64,000 bases of DNA from JAVVHH01 sp963848035 (GCA_963848035.1 CAWKCD010000001.1:2914001-2978000); one strand, 5' to 3'. Positions 28,420 through 39,248 are shown, numbered from the stretch's first letter. Notes: generated by a model not told the origin, from the letters alone. Numbers and translations are program-made.

Positions 28420-28448
28420 GGATCAGCGCTCTTTCGTAGGTGGCACGG

Positions 28449-30344
28449 TCAGACCGAACTGGCGAATTGCGCCTGGATCCGGTCGCGGATCGGTCCGGCG
28501 TCCGGCAGGGTCGCCGAGGCGATCGAGAGGCCGATCCAGCCGAGGTCGTGACCGCGGTGGCTGTGCACCTGGATCAGCAGGGTCGAGAGGCTGGCGGAGC
28601 TTTCCGGGACGAAGCGATCGGCGCGGGCGCGGAGTGCCGCGGGGATGGCGGATGCGGCGATCTCCGGGGCGTCGCCGGCGCGGAACATCGGATCGGCGGC
28701 CGGGTCGGCGACGACGCAATCGAGACAGATGACGCGGTCGGCGTCGAGCAGCACCCAGAACGCGGCCCCGCGATGGGCGGCGCTCAACTCGCGCAAGATG
28801 GCGGCATTGCGCTCCATCGAACTGCGCGGCGCCGCCAGCAGGGTGAGCTTCTCCTCGTCGAGCACGTCTGCGGGCATGTCGGCGATCGACTTGCCGTCGC
28901 TGATGACGACGACGCGGTGGCTGAGCGCCAGGAGTTCTTCGAAATCCGACGAGACCAGGAGGATCGCCGTTCCCGCCGCGGCGACGTCGCGCAGCATGGC
29001 GTAGATCTCGGTGCGGGTGGCGATGTCGACGCCCTTGGTCGGTTCGTCGAGGATCAGCACCTTGGGCGCGAGCAGCAGCCATCGGGCGATGATGATCTTC
29101 TGCTGCATGCCGCCGGAGAAGTTCAGCATGTTGGCATCGAGCAGCCGATGCGCCGGCATGCCGAGCCGGTCGAGCAGCCCGGCGACTGCTTCGTCGCGGG
29201 AGCGGTAGCCGAGGGTGAAGCCGCGATGGGCGGAGAGATGGCCCAGCAGCAGGTTCTCGCGCACGGAGAAATCGGGGACGATGCTCTGCTTTCGCCGGTC
29301 CTCCGGCACCAGGCCGAGCCCGGCGCGGATCGCGTCGGCCGGGCGCCTCGGGTCGAACGGCTGGCCGGATAGGCTGAGTTCTCCACCGCTGCGCGGCCGC
29401 ACGCCGAAGATCGCCTCGACCGTTTCGGAGCGGCCGGCGCCGACCAACCCGCCCAGCCCGAGGATCTCGCCCTCGTGGACGGTGAACGATACGTCGCGGA
29501 CGGCGGGCAGGGCGCTGAGGTGCGAGACTTCGAGCGCGACGGGCTGTTCGCCGGTGCGGGCCGTCATGGGCGCGCGCCGGGCTTGGACGGTGAAATCCTG
29601 GCCGACCATGTGCCGGATGATGTCGGATTGGTTGAGCGAGAGCGTGTCGAGCGCGGCGGCGACCGTGCGGCCTTCGCGCATGATCGTCACGCGGTCGGTG
29701 ATGGCGAACACCTCCTCGAGCCGGTGCGAGACGAAGATCAGGGCGCGGCCGTCGTCGCGGAGCGTGGCCATGATGTCGAACAGGCGCTCGACCTCGCCGG
29801 GGCTGAGCGACGCGGTGGGCTCGTCGAAGATCAGCAGCTCGGCCTGCAGGGCCAGGGCTTTGGCGATCTCGACCAGTTGGCGTTGTGCCGATGAGAGGTC
29901 GCGCACCTCCCGGTCGAGCGGCAGCGCGGCGCCGGGTCCGAGACTGCCGAGTAGCTCGCCGGCGCGGTGCCGGAGCGCGGTGCGCGAGAGGCGCCCGGGC
30001 AAGCCGAGCTCGGGCAGGAAGATGTTTTCCAGGACCGAGAGATCGGGCGCCAGGCTGGTCTCCTGCGTGACGAGGGCGATGCCCGCGGTCAGCGCGTCGC
30101 GTGGCGAGCGGGCGGCGAGCTTCTTGCCGCGCCAGAGCAGCGTGCCGCGGTCGGGACGGACGTGGCCGCTGATGATCCGCGCCAGGGTGGATTTGCCGGC
30201 GCCGTTGGCGCCGAGTAGCGCGTGGACCTCGCCGCGCGCGACCGATAGGGCGGCTCCCTGCAGCGCGCGCGTGCTGCCGAAGCTTTTCTCGATGCTTTCC
30301 GCTTCCAGGGCTGGAGCGGCGTCGACCGCTCCAGCCTGGATCAA
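28449..30344 (-). CDS. Sugar ABC transporter ATP-binding protein (RbsA/MglA type) with C-terminal extension
   Basis: A double ABC ATPase, 631 residues against about 500 for the family. The first domain has GANGAGKST, LSSAQRQLVEIAKAL (a degenerate signature) and LIFDEPTASLSP. The second has the usual modified Walker A (GGLVGAGRSE), NFSGGMQQKIIIARWL and LILDEPTKGVD. After residue about 505 comes an extra region of about 125 residues beginning near SMERNAAILRELSAAHRGAAFW, with alternating beta-like (WVLLDADRVICLDCVV) and helical stretches. It looks like a small folded, possibly GAF-like, sensor domain. The ATPase call is firm; the extension is unassigned. Confidence 0.9.
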   Translation of the reverse strand: MIQAGAVDAAPALEAESIEKSFGSTRALQGAALSVARGEVHALLGANGAGKSTLARIISGHVRPDRGTLLWRGKKLAARSPRDALTAGIALVTQETSLAPDLSVLENIFLPELGLPGRLSRTALRHRAGELLGSLGPGAALPLDREVRDLSSAQRQLVEIAKALALQAELLIFDEPTASLSPGEVERLFDIMATLRDDGRALIFVSHRLEEVFAITDRVTIMREGRTVAAALDTLSLNQSDIIRHMVGQDFTVQARRAPMTARTGEQPVALEVSHLSALPAVRDVSFTVHEGEILGLGGLVGAGRSETVEAIFGVRPRSGGELSLSGQPFDPRRPADAIRAGLGLVPEDRRKQSIVPDFSVRENLLLGHLSAHRGFTLGYRSRDEAVAGLLDRLGMPAHRLLDANMLNFSGGMQQKIIIARWLLLAPKVLILDEPTKGVDIATRTEIYAMLRDVAAAGTAILLVSSDFEELLALSHRVVVISDGKSIADMPADVLDEEKLTLLAAPRSSMERNAAILRELSAAHRGAAFWVLLDADRVICLDCVVADPAADPMFRAGDAPEIAASAIPAALRARADRFVPESSASLSTLLIQVHSHRGHDLGWIGLSIASATLPDAGPIRDRIQAQFASSV

Positions 30345-30355
30345 ATCCGCTTGGC

Positions 30356-31327
30356 TCAGCTCAGCTCGCCTGCGAACACGGTCTGCTTGATGGTGGGCAG
30401 CATCTGCGCGACGTTCTGGGCGGTGACCGCGAGGATCGGCACGTCGATCTGCTTTTCCGGCGTCTTGCCGTCCATGTGCTGCAGCAGCGCCTCGGCCGAT
30501 TTCTGGCCCATGAGGTAGGGCTGCTGCATCCCGGAGCCGACGACCTGGCCCTGCTTGATCAGTTCGACCAGTTCGGGCGTGCCGTCGAATGCGGCGACCA
30601 GCACGTCGTCGCGCCGGCCGGTCTTCAGGGCCCGGAGGGCGCCGAGCGTCGGCTGGTCGGTCTGGATCCAGAGACCGCGCATGCCGGGGTTGGCGGTCAG
30701 CATGTCCTGGGTGAACTTGAAGGTCTCGTCGGTCGAGTAGGTGGCCATCTGCTGCAGCCCGGCCTCCTTGGTGATGCCGGCCTCGGCCATCGCCTTGCGG
30801 AACCCGGCGGTGCGCGCCTGGCCGTTCTTGCGGGCCTGGGAGATGGCGATGATGCCGACCGAGCCGTCGGTAGTGCCCTTGGCCTTCATCGCCGCCGCGA
30901 GCGCTTGGCCGACCGCGTGCGCGCCCTCGAAATTGTCGGAGATGACGAAGGAGACGTAGTCGCCGCTATTGGTGCCGATGTCGGAGACGACGACGGGGAT
31001 CTTGGCTTTGGACGCGAGGGCAAGGACGCTGGGTGCGGTCGAGCTGTCGGTCGGCGAGATGCAGATCCCGGCGACGCCGCGGGAGATGGCGTCCTGCGCG
31101 TTGGAGAGCTGGGTCTGTGCGTTGTTGTGGCTGTCGAGCGCGGTGAAGGTCATGCCGGCCTTGGTGGCCGTGGCCTCGATCCCGCGCGAGAGATAGCGCC
31201 AGAACGGCAGGTCGAGGCCCGGGGTGATGTAGACCATCTCCTTGCCTGCGGCCCGGGCGAAACGGGAGACGAAAGGCGCCGAGAGCAGCGAGACGGCGGC
31301 AGTCTGCAATAGCGTGCGGCGTTCCAT
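30356..31327 (-). CDS. Sugar ABC transporter substrate-binding protein (Peripla_BP_4/RbsB type)
   Basis: A periplasmic binding protein of 323 residues from the ATG at 31327, preferred to an upstream in-frame start because AGGGGAT lies just before it. MERRTLLQTAAVSLLSAPF is an export signal with a twin arginine. The mature part shows the RbsB-type fold: DLPFWRYLSRGIEATATKAG, AQDAISRGVAGICISPTD, and VAAFDGTPELVELIKQG. A small inverted repeat CGTCA-AGCA-TGACG (31410-31423) lies upstream, just after the lactonase stop. The cargo is probably a monosaccharide or sugar acid. Confidence 0.88.
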   Translation of the reverse strand: MERRTLLQTAAVSLLSAPFVSRFARAAGKEMVYITPGLDLPFWRYLSRGIEATATKAGMTFTALDSHNNAQTQLSNAQDAISRGVAGICISPTDSSTAPSVLALASKAKIPVVVSDIGTNSGDYVSFVISDNFEGAHAVGQALAAAMKAKGTTDGSVGIIAISQARKNGQARTAGFRKAMAEAGITKEAGLQQMATYSTDETFKFTQDMLTANPGMRGLWIQTDQPTLGALRALKTGRRDDVLVAAFDGTPELVELIKQGQVVGSGMQQPYLMGQKSAEALLQHMDGKTPEKQIDVPILAVTAQNVAQMLPTIKQTVFAGELS

Positions 31328-31425
31328 GGGATCCCCTAATTTGTTGCGCGGCACAATGTCCGCGATCCGGGTTGATCCCGGTGGCGCATGATCGTCAGGC
31401 GGTGCCGCACGTCAAGCATGACGTT

Positions 31426-32430
31426 TTAGGGCCGCATCGAGCCGCTCATGTTCAGGTGCAGGGCGTAGACGGACGTGCTCGCGGTCATGAACAGCCGGTT
31501 GCGCTTCTTGCCGCCGAAGCAGAGGTTGGCGCAGCCTTCGGGGAGGTGGACCTTGCCGATCATGTCGCCGTCGGGGGCGTAACAACGGACGCCGTCTTCC
31601 GCCGGGTCGCTCCAGCCCATGCTGCACCAGACGTTGCCTTCGGCGTCGGTGCGCATTCCGTCGGTCATCCCCGGCGCGAAATTGTCGGCGAATATGCGCC
31701 CGTTCGCGAGCCGCTCGCCGTCGACGTCGAAGACCCGGATGTGGGACGGGCCGCCATGGGTGATTCCGGTGTCGACGACATAGAGGCGGCGCTCGTCGGG
31801 CGAGAACGAGATCCCGTTCGGCCGGGTGAAGTCGCCGGCGACCACCGTCGCGCTGCCGGTCTTGGGATCGAGGCGGTAGACGTTACAGGGCAGATCGTGC
31901 GGCGCCGCGTGGCCTTCATAGGGGCCGTCGATGCCGTAGCCGGGGTCGGTGAACCAGACCGAGCCGTCCGAGGCGACGACGATGTCGTTCGGGCCGTTCA
32001 GTTGCTTGCCGGAGAAGCTGTCCATCAACACGGTGATGCTGCCGTCCAGCTCGGTGCGCGTGACCCGGCGCGTGTCGTGCTCGCAGCTCACCAGCCGCCC
32101 CTCGCGGTCGCGCGTGTTGCCGTTGGTGTGATTGCTGTGCGCGCGGAACACGCTGACATGGCCGTCATCCTCGAGCCAGCGCATGATGCGGTTGTTGGGG
32201 ATGTCGCTCCAGAGCAGGTAGCCACCGTCGGCGAAATAGACCGGGCCCTCGGCCCAGCGGAAGCCGGTGGCGATCCGCTCGATCGCGGCGTTGCCCTGCC
32301 GGGCGGTGAAGCGTTTGTCGAGCAGTTCGATGCGGGGATCGGGATAGCGTGTGCCGGGCAGGTGCCCGAGCGGCAGGCGGCTGCCCTCGGTGGCCTGGTG
32401 GCTCATGCCGCCATGTGCGTGTTCGTGCAT
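31426..32430 (-). CDS. SMP-30/gluconolactonase family lactonase
   Basis: A six-bladed beta-propeller of 334 residues. Metal ligands of the SMP-30/gluconolactonase fold are recognisable: glutamate in WAEGPVYF, asparagine in GPNDIVVASDGSVWFTDP, and aspartate in LYVVDTG. An additional N-terminal His-rich stretch precedes the propeller. The enzyme would hydrolyse a sugar lactone formed by oxidation of the imported sugar. It heads the operon with the sugar ABC transporter (98 bp to the binding-protein gene) and follows the TetR gene. Confidence 0.87.
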   Translation of the reverse strand: MHEHAHGGMSHQATEGSRLPLGHLPGTRYPDPRIELLDKRFTARQGNAAIERIATGFRWAEGPVYFADGGYLLWSDIPNNRIMRWLEDDGHVSVFRAHSNHTNGNTRDREGRLVSCEHDTRRVTRTELDGSITVLMDSFSGKQLNGPNDIVVASDGSVWFTDPGYGIDGPYEGHAAPHDLPCNVYRLDPKTGSATVVAGDFTRPNGISFSPDERRLYVVDTGITHGGPSHIRVFDVDGERLANGRIFADNFAPGMTDGMRTDAEGNVWCSMGWSDPAEDGVRCYAPDGDMIGKVHLPEGCANLCFGGKKRNRLFMTASTSVYALHLNMSGSMRP

Positions 32431-32442
32431 AGACGCGTTTCC

Positions 32443-32460
32443 TGCCGATGTTTTTCGGCA
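32443..32460. promoter_or_regulatory. Inverted repeat upstream of lactonase operon
   Basis: TGCCGA-N6-TCGGCA is a perfect 6-bp-arm palindrome in the 54-bp gap between the TetR gene and the lactonase ATG. It overlaps the region just upstream of the ribosome-binding site. It may be an operator for the sugar operon or a small hairpin after the TetR gene; with no T-tract, an operator is the likelier reading. Confidence 0.3.
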
Positions 32461-32484
32461 CCGTAGCGGCTTTCTCGACGGCCG

Positions 32485-33126
32485 TCAGGGGGCTCGCGTC
32501 GGCGGCGGAGACACTTGCTCGTCGTCGAAATACATGCCGACGACCTTGTCGATCCGGGACCGGATCGCGGCTTCGTCGGGCCGTGCGCGGATGCGGAGCA
32601 GGAGGTTGAACAGGGCGTCGCCGATGACGGCGTGGAAGATCATCGCCGCGAGTTCGACGGGGTCGTCGATCTCGTGCGTGCCGAGGGTGGTTTGGGACGC
32701 GAGCCAGTGTTCGAGCGCCCAATGGCCGCGGCCGATCCCGAGTTCGTGCAGGGCGTTGGCGACGTCGCCGGGCCGGGCCGCTTCGGCGATCAGGACGCGG
32801 CTGATGGCGATCTGGGCGTCGGCCAGGGCGAAGGTGGCGAGCCGGAACAATGCCTCCGACAGGATCTCGCGCTGCGACCGGCCGGCGTCTTCGAACGGGA
32901 TGTGGAACGGGTGCGCCCAGTTCTGCAGCAGCACGTCGAAGATCTCGGCCTTGCTGGAGAAGAGTTGGTAGACCGTCTTCTTGGACATGCCGGCGGAACG
33001 CGAGATCTCGTCCATCGTGGCGGCGTGATAGCCTTTTTCAGAGAAGATGAGGGCTGCCGCTGTGACGATCCGATGTCGCCGTTCAGTATCGCCATCGGAC
33101 AATGACCGACAAGGAAAGTTGATCAT
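32485..33126 (-). CDS. TetR/AcrR-family transcriptional regulator
   Basis: A regulator of about 213 residues. The HTH region reads RRHRIVTAAALIFSEKGYHAAT, then MDEISRSAGMSKKTVYQLFSSKAEIF, a standard TetR domain. The start at ATG 33126 places the HTH at the usual distance from the N-terminus; an upstream extension to 33270 is possible but would cross the divergent promoter region. It is divergent from the RND efflux operon at 33269, the classical arrangement of an efflux repressor, and it is also upstream of the lactonase operon in the same direction. Confidence 0.85.
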   Translation of the reverse strand: MINFPCRSLSDGDTERRHRIVTAAALIFSEKGYHAATMDEISRSAGMSKKTVYQLFSSKAEIFDVLLQNWAHPFHIPFEDAGRSQREILSEALFRLATFALADAQIAISRVLIAEAARPGDVANALHELGIGRGHWALEHWLASQTTLGTHEIDDPVELAAMIFHAVIGDALFNLLLRIRARPDEAAIRSRIDKVVGMYFDDEQVSPPPTRAP

Positions 33127-33137
33127 CGCATTTTGGT

Positions 33138-33151
33138 GAGTTGTGAAACTC
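33138..33151. promoter_or_regulatory. Inverted repeat in tetR-RND divergent region
   Basis: GAGTT-GTGA-AACTC is a 14-bp palindrome lying 12 bp upstream of the TetR start codon. It is suitably placed for autoregulation by the TetR protein. No binding evidence is available. Confidence 0.3.
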
Positions 33152-33231
33152 GCGATTGTTGCGCCTTTGTTTCTTGGGTCGGCGGTCACGCGCTGGTTAC
33201 CTCGTTCATGTCGCGGTGCAGCATAGTTCAA

Positions 33232-33262
33232 TTGACAGGGATTTGGAAACGCGACAGTTTCC
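33232..33262 (+). promoter_or_regulatory. Candidate promoter/operator for RND efflux operon
   Basis: A perfect -35-like TTGACA (33232-33237) is followed by the inverted repeat GGAAAC-GCGACA-GTTTCC (33245-33262), which would cover the -10 region. The arrangement suits repression of the efflux operon by the divergent TetR protein. The -10 box itself is not convincing. Confidence 0.35.
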
Positions 33263-33268
33263 CGCTTC

Positions 33269-34499
33269 ATGAACTTCTCAGTCGCGTCTGTCGAGCTTGT
33301 ATCTCGTCGTCATCGCTCGGGGTGCCGGGCAGCAGGCTGGCCGATGCTGGTGGTGCTGCCGCTCCTGCTGCTCGCGTCGTGCAAGGACGAGAAGAAGCAG
33401 GCTGGGCCGCCGCCCAAGCCGGCCGTCGATGTGGTGGCGCTGCGGGCGCAGCCGGTGACGCTGACCACCGACTTGCCGGGCCGCACGTCGCCGTTCCGGA
33501 CGGCAGAGATCCGGCCGCAAGTCGGCGGCGTGATCCTGAAACGCCTCTTCAACGAAGGCGAGGTGGTGAAGGCTGGCCAGGTGCTCTACCAGATCGATCC
33601 CGCCCAATACGAGGCGAGCCTGGCGAGCGCACGGGCGCAGTTGCTGCGGGCGCAGGCGTCGGCGAAGGCGTCGCAATCGACGGTCAGCCGATACCGGCCG
33701 TTGGTGGCGGCCAACGCGATCAGCAAGCAGGATCTGGACAACGCCGTGGGCACGCTGGGGCAGAACCAGGCGGACATCGCGAGCGCGCAGGCCGCGATCA
33801 AGACCGCCACGATCAACCTGCAATATACCAAGGTGGCGTCGCCGATCACGGGGAAGACCAGCCGTTCGGCGGTCACCGAAGGCGCGCTGGTCACCGCGAA
33901 CCAGACGCACGGCGCTCGTCACCGTCACCCAACTCGATCCGATCTATGTCGACGTGGCGCAGCCGAGCACCACCATCCTGCGGCTCAAGCGCGAGGTGGC
34001 GAGCGGACAGATCCAGGCGGTCGGAACGGACCAGATCGGCGTGACGCTGCTGCTCGAGGACGGCAGCCGCTACGACCAGCCCGGCAAGCTGCAATTCAGC
34101 GAAGTGACCGTCGACCAGGGCACCGGGTCGGTCACGCTGCGGGCGATCTTCCCGAACCCGACCGGGCTGCTGCTGCCGGGCATGTTCGTGCAGGAGCAGG
34201 TCGAGGAGGGTGTGCGGCAGAACGGGCTGCTCGTGCCGCAGCAGGGGATCACGCACAACCCGAAGGGCGAGGCGACGGCGCTGGTGGTCGGCAAGGACGA
34301 CAAGGTGGAGAGCCGGGTCGTGACGACGGACCGGGCGATCGGGGATGCGTGGCTGGTGACGAAAGGCCTGAGCGCGGGTGACCGGGTGATCGTCAAGGGC
34401 GTGCAGATGGCCAAGCCCGGGCAGGAGGTCGTCGCCAACGAGGTCGACATCGCGGTGCCCGGCGACGTCGCTGCGAACACGCCGCCGGCGCAGAAATAA
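33269..34499 (+). CDS. RND efflux periplasmic adaptor (MFP, AcrA/MexA type; one frameshift)
   Basis: A membrane-fusion lipoprotein of about 409 residues. The lipobox LLLLASC gives an acylated cysteine. PGRTSPFRTAEIRPQVGGVILKRLF starts the lipoyl half-motif, and a helical hairpin (EASLASARAQLLRAQASAKASQ) follows, with ANQTTALVTVTQLDPIYVDV in the beta-barrel. The last is recovered by removing an extra base near 33908. The ATG at 33269 gives a long N-region; ATG 33344 just before the hydrophobic core is an alternative. It bridges the inner-membrane pump and the outer-membrane channel. Confidence 0.85.
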
Positions 34500-34511
34500 G
34501 GGCGCCGCACG

Positions 34512-37500
34512 ATGTCGCGCTTCTTCATCGACCACCCGGTCTTCGCGTGGGTGCTCGCGATCGTGCTGATGCTGGCGGGCGGGCTGGCGATCCTGCAATT
34601 GCCGATCGCGCAATATCCGTCGATCGCGCCGCCGGCGGTCTCCATCTCGGTCACCTATCCCGGCGCGTCGGCCGAGACGGTGCAGAGCACGGTCGTGCAG
34701 GTGATCGAGCAGCAGCTCAGCGGCATCGATCACCTGCTGTATTTCTCGTCGGAGAGCGACAAGGACGGCAGCATCACCATCACGCTCAACTTCGAGCAGG
34801 GCACCAACCCCGACATCGCGCAGGTGCAGGTGCAGAACAAGCTGCAGCTGGCGCAGCCGCGGCTGCCGCAGGCGGTGCAGCAGCAGGGCATCCGGGTCGC
34901 CAAGGCGACGAAGAACTTCCTGGTGGTGGTCGGCTTCGTCTCGACCGACGGGCAGCATGAACTCGGTCGATCTGAGCGACTTCATCGCGTCCACCGTGCA
35001 GGATCCGATCAGCCGCACGACGGGCGTCGGCGATTACCAGCTGTTCGGGTCCGCAATACGCCATGCGCATCTGGCTCGATCCGGCCAAGCTGACCAACTT
35101 ACGGCCTCACGCCCGGCGACGTCAGCGCGGCGATCCAGGCGCAGAACGTCCAGGTGGCGGCCGGCGAACTCGGCGGCCTGCCGGCGGCGCCGAACCAGCA
35201 GCTCAACGCGACCATCATCGGGCCGTCCTATCTGCAGACGCCGGAGCAGTTCGGCAACATCCTGCTGCGAGTGCAGCCGAACGGCTCGCAGGTGCGGCTG
35301 CGCGACGTGGCGCGGGTCGAGCTGGGCGGCGAGAACTACTCGATCAGCACGAAGTACAACGGCCAGCCGGCGTCGGCGCTCGCGGTCAAGCTCGCCAGCG
35401 GCGCCAACGCGCTGGACACGGTCAAGGCGGTGCGCGCGACGATCGAGCAGTTGCGGCCGAATCTTCCCGCCGGGCGTCGACGTGATCTACCCGTTCGACA
35501 CGACGCCGTTCGTGCAGCTCTCGATCGAGGAAGTGGTCAAGACGCTGGTCGATCGCGATCGTGCTGGTGTTCCTCGTCATGTATCTGTTCCTGCAGAACC
35601 TGCGGGCGACGCTGATCCCGACGATCGCGGTGCCGGTGGTGCTGCTCGGCACATTCGGCGTGCTGCTCGGTCGCTGGGTATTCGATCAACAGCCTGACGA
35701 TGTTCGGCATGGTGCTGGCGATCGGCCTGCTGGTGGACGATGCGATCGTCGTGGTCGAGAACGTCGAGCGCGTGATGGAGGAGGAAGGCCTCTCGCCGCA
35801 CGACGCCACCGCGCAAGTCGATGGACGAGATCACCGGCGCGCTGGTCGGCATCGCGCTGGTGCTGACGGCGGTGTTCCTGCCGATGGCGTTCTTCGGCGG
35901 CTCGACCGGGGTGATCTATCGGCAGTTCTCGATCACGATCGTCGTCGGCGATGGTGCTGTCGGTGCTGGTCGCGCTGATCTTCACGCCGGCGCTGTGCGC
36001 GACGATCCTGAGGCCGCCGAAAGAGGGTCGAGAGGCGGGGCTTCTTCGGCTGGTTCAACCGGACCTTCGACGCGGGCGAACCGGCGCTACGTGGGCGTCG
36101 TCAAGCGCGTGGTGGCGCATCCGCTGCCGTCGCTGCTGCTGTTTGGCGGCATCGTCGCCGTGCTCGTGGTCGTGTTCCTGCGCATCCCCGGCGGGTTCCT
36201 GCCGGACGAGGACCAGGGCGTGCTGTTCATCCAGGTGACCGGGCCGCCCGGCGCGACGGCGATCCGGACCGAGGAGGTGTTGGACGAGGTCGCCGACTAC
36301 TTCCGCAAGAGCGAGGCGAGCAACATCGAGGGCGTGCTGACGGTCGACGGGTTCAGCTTCGGCGGCCAGGGACAGAACTCGGGTCTCGCCTTCGTCAAGC
36401 TGACGGATTGGAGCAAGCGGCCGGGCGCGGCCAACAAGGTGCAGGCGATCGCGGGGCGGGCGCAGGCGCATTTCGCGTCGATCAAGGACGCCCAGGTGTT
36501 CGCGTTCGCGCCGCCGGCGGTGCTCGAGCTGGGCAACGCGACCGGGTTCGACTTCGAGCTGCAGGATCAGGCCAATAAGGGGCACGACGCGCTGATGGCG
36601 GCGCGCAACCAGTTGCTCGGCGAGGCCGCGAAAGATCAGCGCTTGATGGCGGTGCGGCCGAACGGGCTGAACGACGAGCCGCAATATTCGATCTCGATCG
36701 ATCGGGAGAAGGCGAACGCGCAGAGCTTGAGCCTGGCGGACATCAACACGACGCTGTCGGCGGCGTGGGGCTCGGCGTACGTGAACGACTTCATCGACCG
36801 CGGCCGGGTCAAGCGGGTGTTCATGCAGGGCGAGCCGAACTCGCGGATGCTGCCGGACGAGTTGAACGATTGGTATGTGCGGAACAGTCTCGGGCAGATG
36901 GTGCCGTTCTCGTCGTTCGCGACGGGCAAGTGGACGTATCGGCTCGCCGAAGCTCGAGCGGTACAACGGCGTGCCGTCGGTGGAGATACTGGGGGCGCCG
37001 GCGCCGGGGCTGAGCAGCGGGACGGCGATCCAGGCGATGGCGGAACTGGCGAAGAAGCTGCCGGCGGGGTTCGGCTACGAATGGACCGGGCTTTCGTACG
37101 AGGAGCAGCAATCGGGGTCGCAGACGCGGGTATCTGTATGCGGGTTCGCTGATCGTCGTGTTCCTGTGTCTGGCGGCGCTGTACGAGAGTTGGTCGATTC
37201 CGGTGGCGGTGCTGATGGTGGTGCCGCTTGGCGTGCTGGGCGCGGTGCTGTCCACCTATTTCCGCGGGTTGGACAACGACGTGTATTTCCAGGTGGGCCT
37301 GCTGACGACGATCGGGCTGTCGGCGAAGAACGCGATCCTGATCGTGGAATTCGCCAAGGCGAATTTCGAGGCGGGGAAGGGCTTGCGTGAAGCGGCGGTG
37401 GCGGCGGCGCAGGAGCGGTTGCGGCCGATCCTGATGACGTCGCTGGCGTTCATCCTGGGTGTGGTGCCGCTCGCGATCTCGAGCGGCGCCGGGTCGGGCG

Positions 37501-37695
37501 GGCAGAACGCGATCGGGACCGGGGTGATCGGCGGCATGCTGTCGGCCACGTTGCTGGCGATCTTCCTGGTGCCGGTGTTCTTCGTCGTCGGTACTGGGGT
37601 TGTTCCGGGTGCGGCCGCTGAACGAGCGGGGCGGCGATGGGCGCGGGAAGAAGTCGGCGCCGGCACGGGACGCCAAGGTGGAGGCGCGGGTTTGA
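34512..37695 (+). CDS. RND multidrug efflux inner-membrane pump (AcrB/MexB, HAE1 family; about 13 frameshifts)
   Basis: The proton-driven pump, about 1056 residues after correction, exactly the family length. MSRFFIDHPVFAWVLAIVLM is the N-terminus. GMVLAIGLLVDDAIVVVENVERV carries the two TM4 aspartates of the proton relay, and VGLLTTIGLSAKNAILIVEFAK holds the TM10 lysine. The frame is broken by single extra bases near 34951, 35051, 35100, 35463, 35554, 35675, 35817, 35944, 36030, 36074, 36949, 37130 and 37590. All segments remain highly conserved between breaks, which points to sequencing error rather than decay. The stop overlaps the next gene. Confidence 0.85.
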
Positions 37696-39248
37696 GCCGT
37701 CTTGGGAAGGCGGGGATCCTGCTCGGCGCGGCGCTTCTGGGCGGGTGCACGCTGATCCCCGATTATCTGCGGCCGGGTCTGCCGGTGTCGGCGACGTATC
37801 CGACCGGTCCGGCATACAAGGACGCGAACCTGACGCCGGAGCAGGCGATGCGCTCGGCCGACTCGATCGGCTGGCGCGAGTTCTTCACGGATGCGCGGCT
37901 GCAGGCGTTGATCTCGATCGCGCTTCGCAACAACCGTAATCTGCGCATCGCGGTGCTGAACGTGGCGGCGGCGCAGGCGCAATATCGCGTTCAGCGGTCC
38001 GACCTGTTCCCGCATATCAGCCTGAGCGGGATCGGCGATTACGGCACGCTGCCGGCGAGTACGACGATCCCGAGCAGCGGCTTCGGCGGTGGCGGTGGCG
38101 GCGGCGGCGGCGCGGCGAGCGCGGCTTCCACCGGCAGGACATCGTCGGGCGTGGCGGCGGCGCCGACGAGCGTGTCGAGCACGGGGGCGCAGCATACGTC
38201 GTATCGATACTACAACGTCGGGTCTTGGGTTCGCGTCGTACGAGCTGGATCTGTTCGGCCGGTTGCGCAGCCTGTCGGCGCAGGCGTTCGAGCAGTATCT
38301 CGCGCAGGCGGAGACGGCGCGGAGCACGCAGATCAGCCTGGTGGCGGAGGTGGCGTCGGCATACCTGACGGTGCTGGCCGACCAGTCGCTGCTCAAGATC
38401 ACGCAGGATACGGTCGCCAGCGAGCAGCAGGCCTACGACCTGACGAACACGCAATTCAAGGGCGGCTACACGACGCTGCTGAGCGTGCGCCAGGCCGAGA
38501 CGGCGCTGGATCAGGCGAAGGCGAACCTGTCGCTCTATACGCGGCAGGCGGCGCAGGACGAGAACGCGCTGGTGCTGCTGTTGGGGCAGCCGATGCCGGC
38601 CGACCTGCCGCTCGGGCGCGACCTCGAGCATCAGGATTTGCGTGGCCAACCTCGATGCCGGCCTGCCGTCCGACCTGCTGCTGCGGCGGCCGGACATCGT
38701 GTCGGCGGAGCACAGCCTGCTGGCGGCGAATGCGAATATCGGGGCGGCGCGGGCGGCGTTCTTCCCGTCGATCAGCCTGACCGGCAGCGGCGGCGTGGCG
38801 GGAAGTCAGCTCAGCCGGCTGTTCACCGCGGGCGGGCTGAGCTGGAGCTTCGCGCCGCAGATCAACATCCCGATCTTCACCGCCGGGCAGAACCAGGGGA
38901 ACGCTGGATCTGGCGAAGATCCAGAAGAACATCCAGATCGCGACCTACGAGCAGACGATCCAGACCGCGTTCCGGGAAGTGTCGGACGCGCTGGCGGGGC
39001 GGGCGACCTACGTGGATCAGATCCAGGCGCAGCAGCGTCTGGTCGATGCGGCGGCCGATAGCTTGCGGCTGTCGATGATGCGTTTCCGCGCGGGGGTGGA
39101 CTCGTTCATACCGGTGCTGCAGGCGCAGCAGACGCTCTACCCGGCGCAGCAGACGCTACTGAGCCTGCGGCAGGCCGAGCTGATCAATCTGATCAATCTC
39201 TACAAGGCGTTGGGCGGCGGGTTGGCGGAGACGCGTTCGCCGAGCTGA
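37692..39248 (+). CDS. RND efflux outer-membrane factor lipoprotein (NodT/OprM family; three frameshifts)
   Basis: The outer-membrane channel, about 517 residues. The TTG at 37692 overlaps the pump stop. A lipobox LLGGCTLIPDY gives the acylated cysteine. The first half carries FTDARLQALISIALRNNRNLRIAVLNV and SYELDLFGRLRSLSAQA, the second RRPDIVSAEHSLLAANANIGAARAAFFP and QAELINLINLYKALGGG, all diagnostic of the NodT subfamily. A Gly/Ser-rich insert (about residues 135-175) is unusually long. Extra bases occur near 38223, 38640 and 38903. It forms the exit duct of the tripartite pump. Confidence 0.86.
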
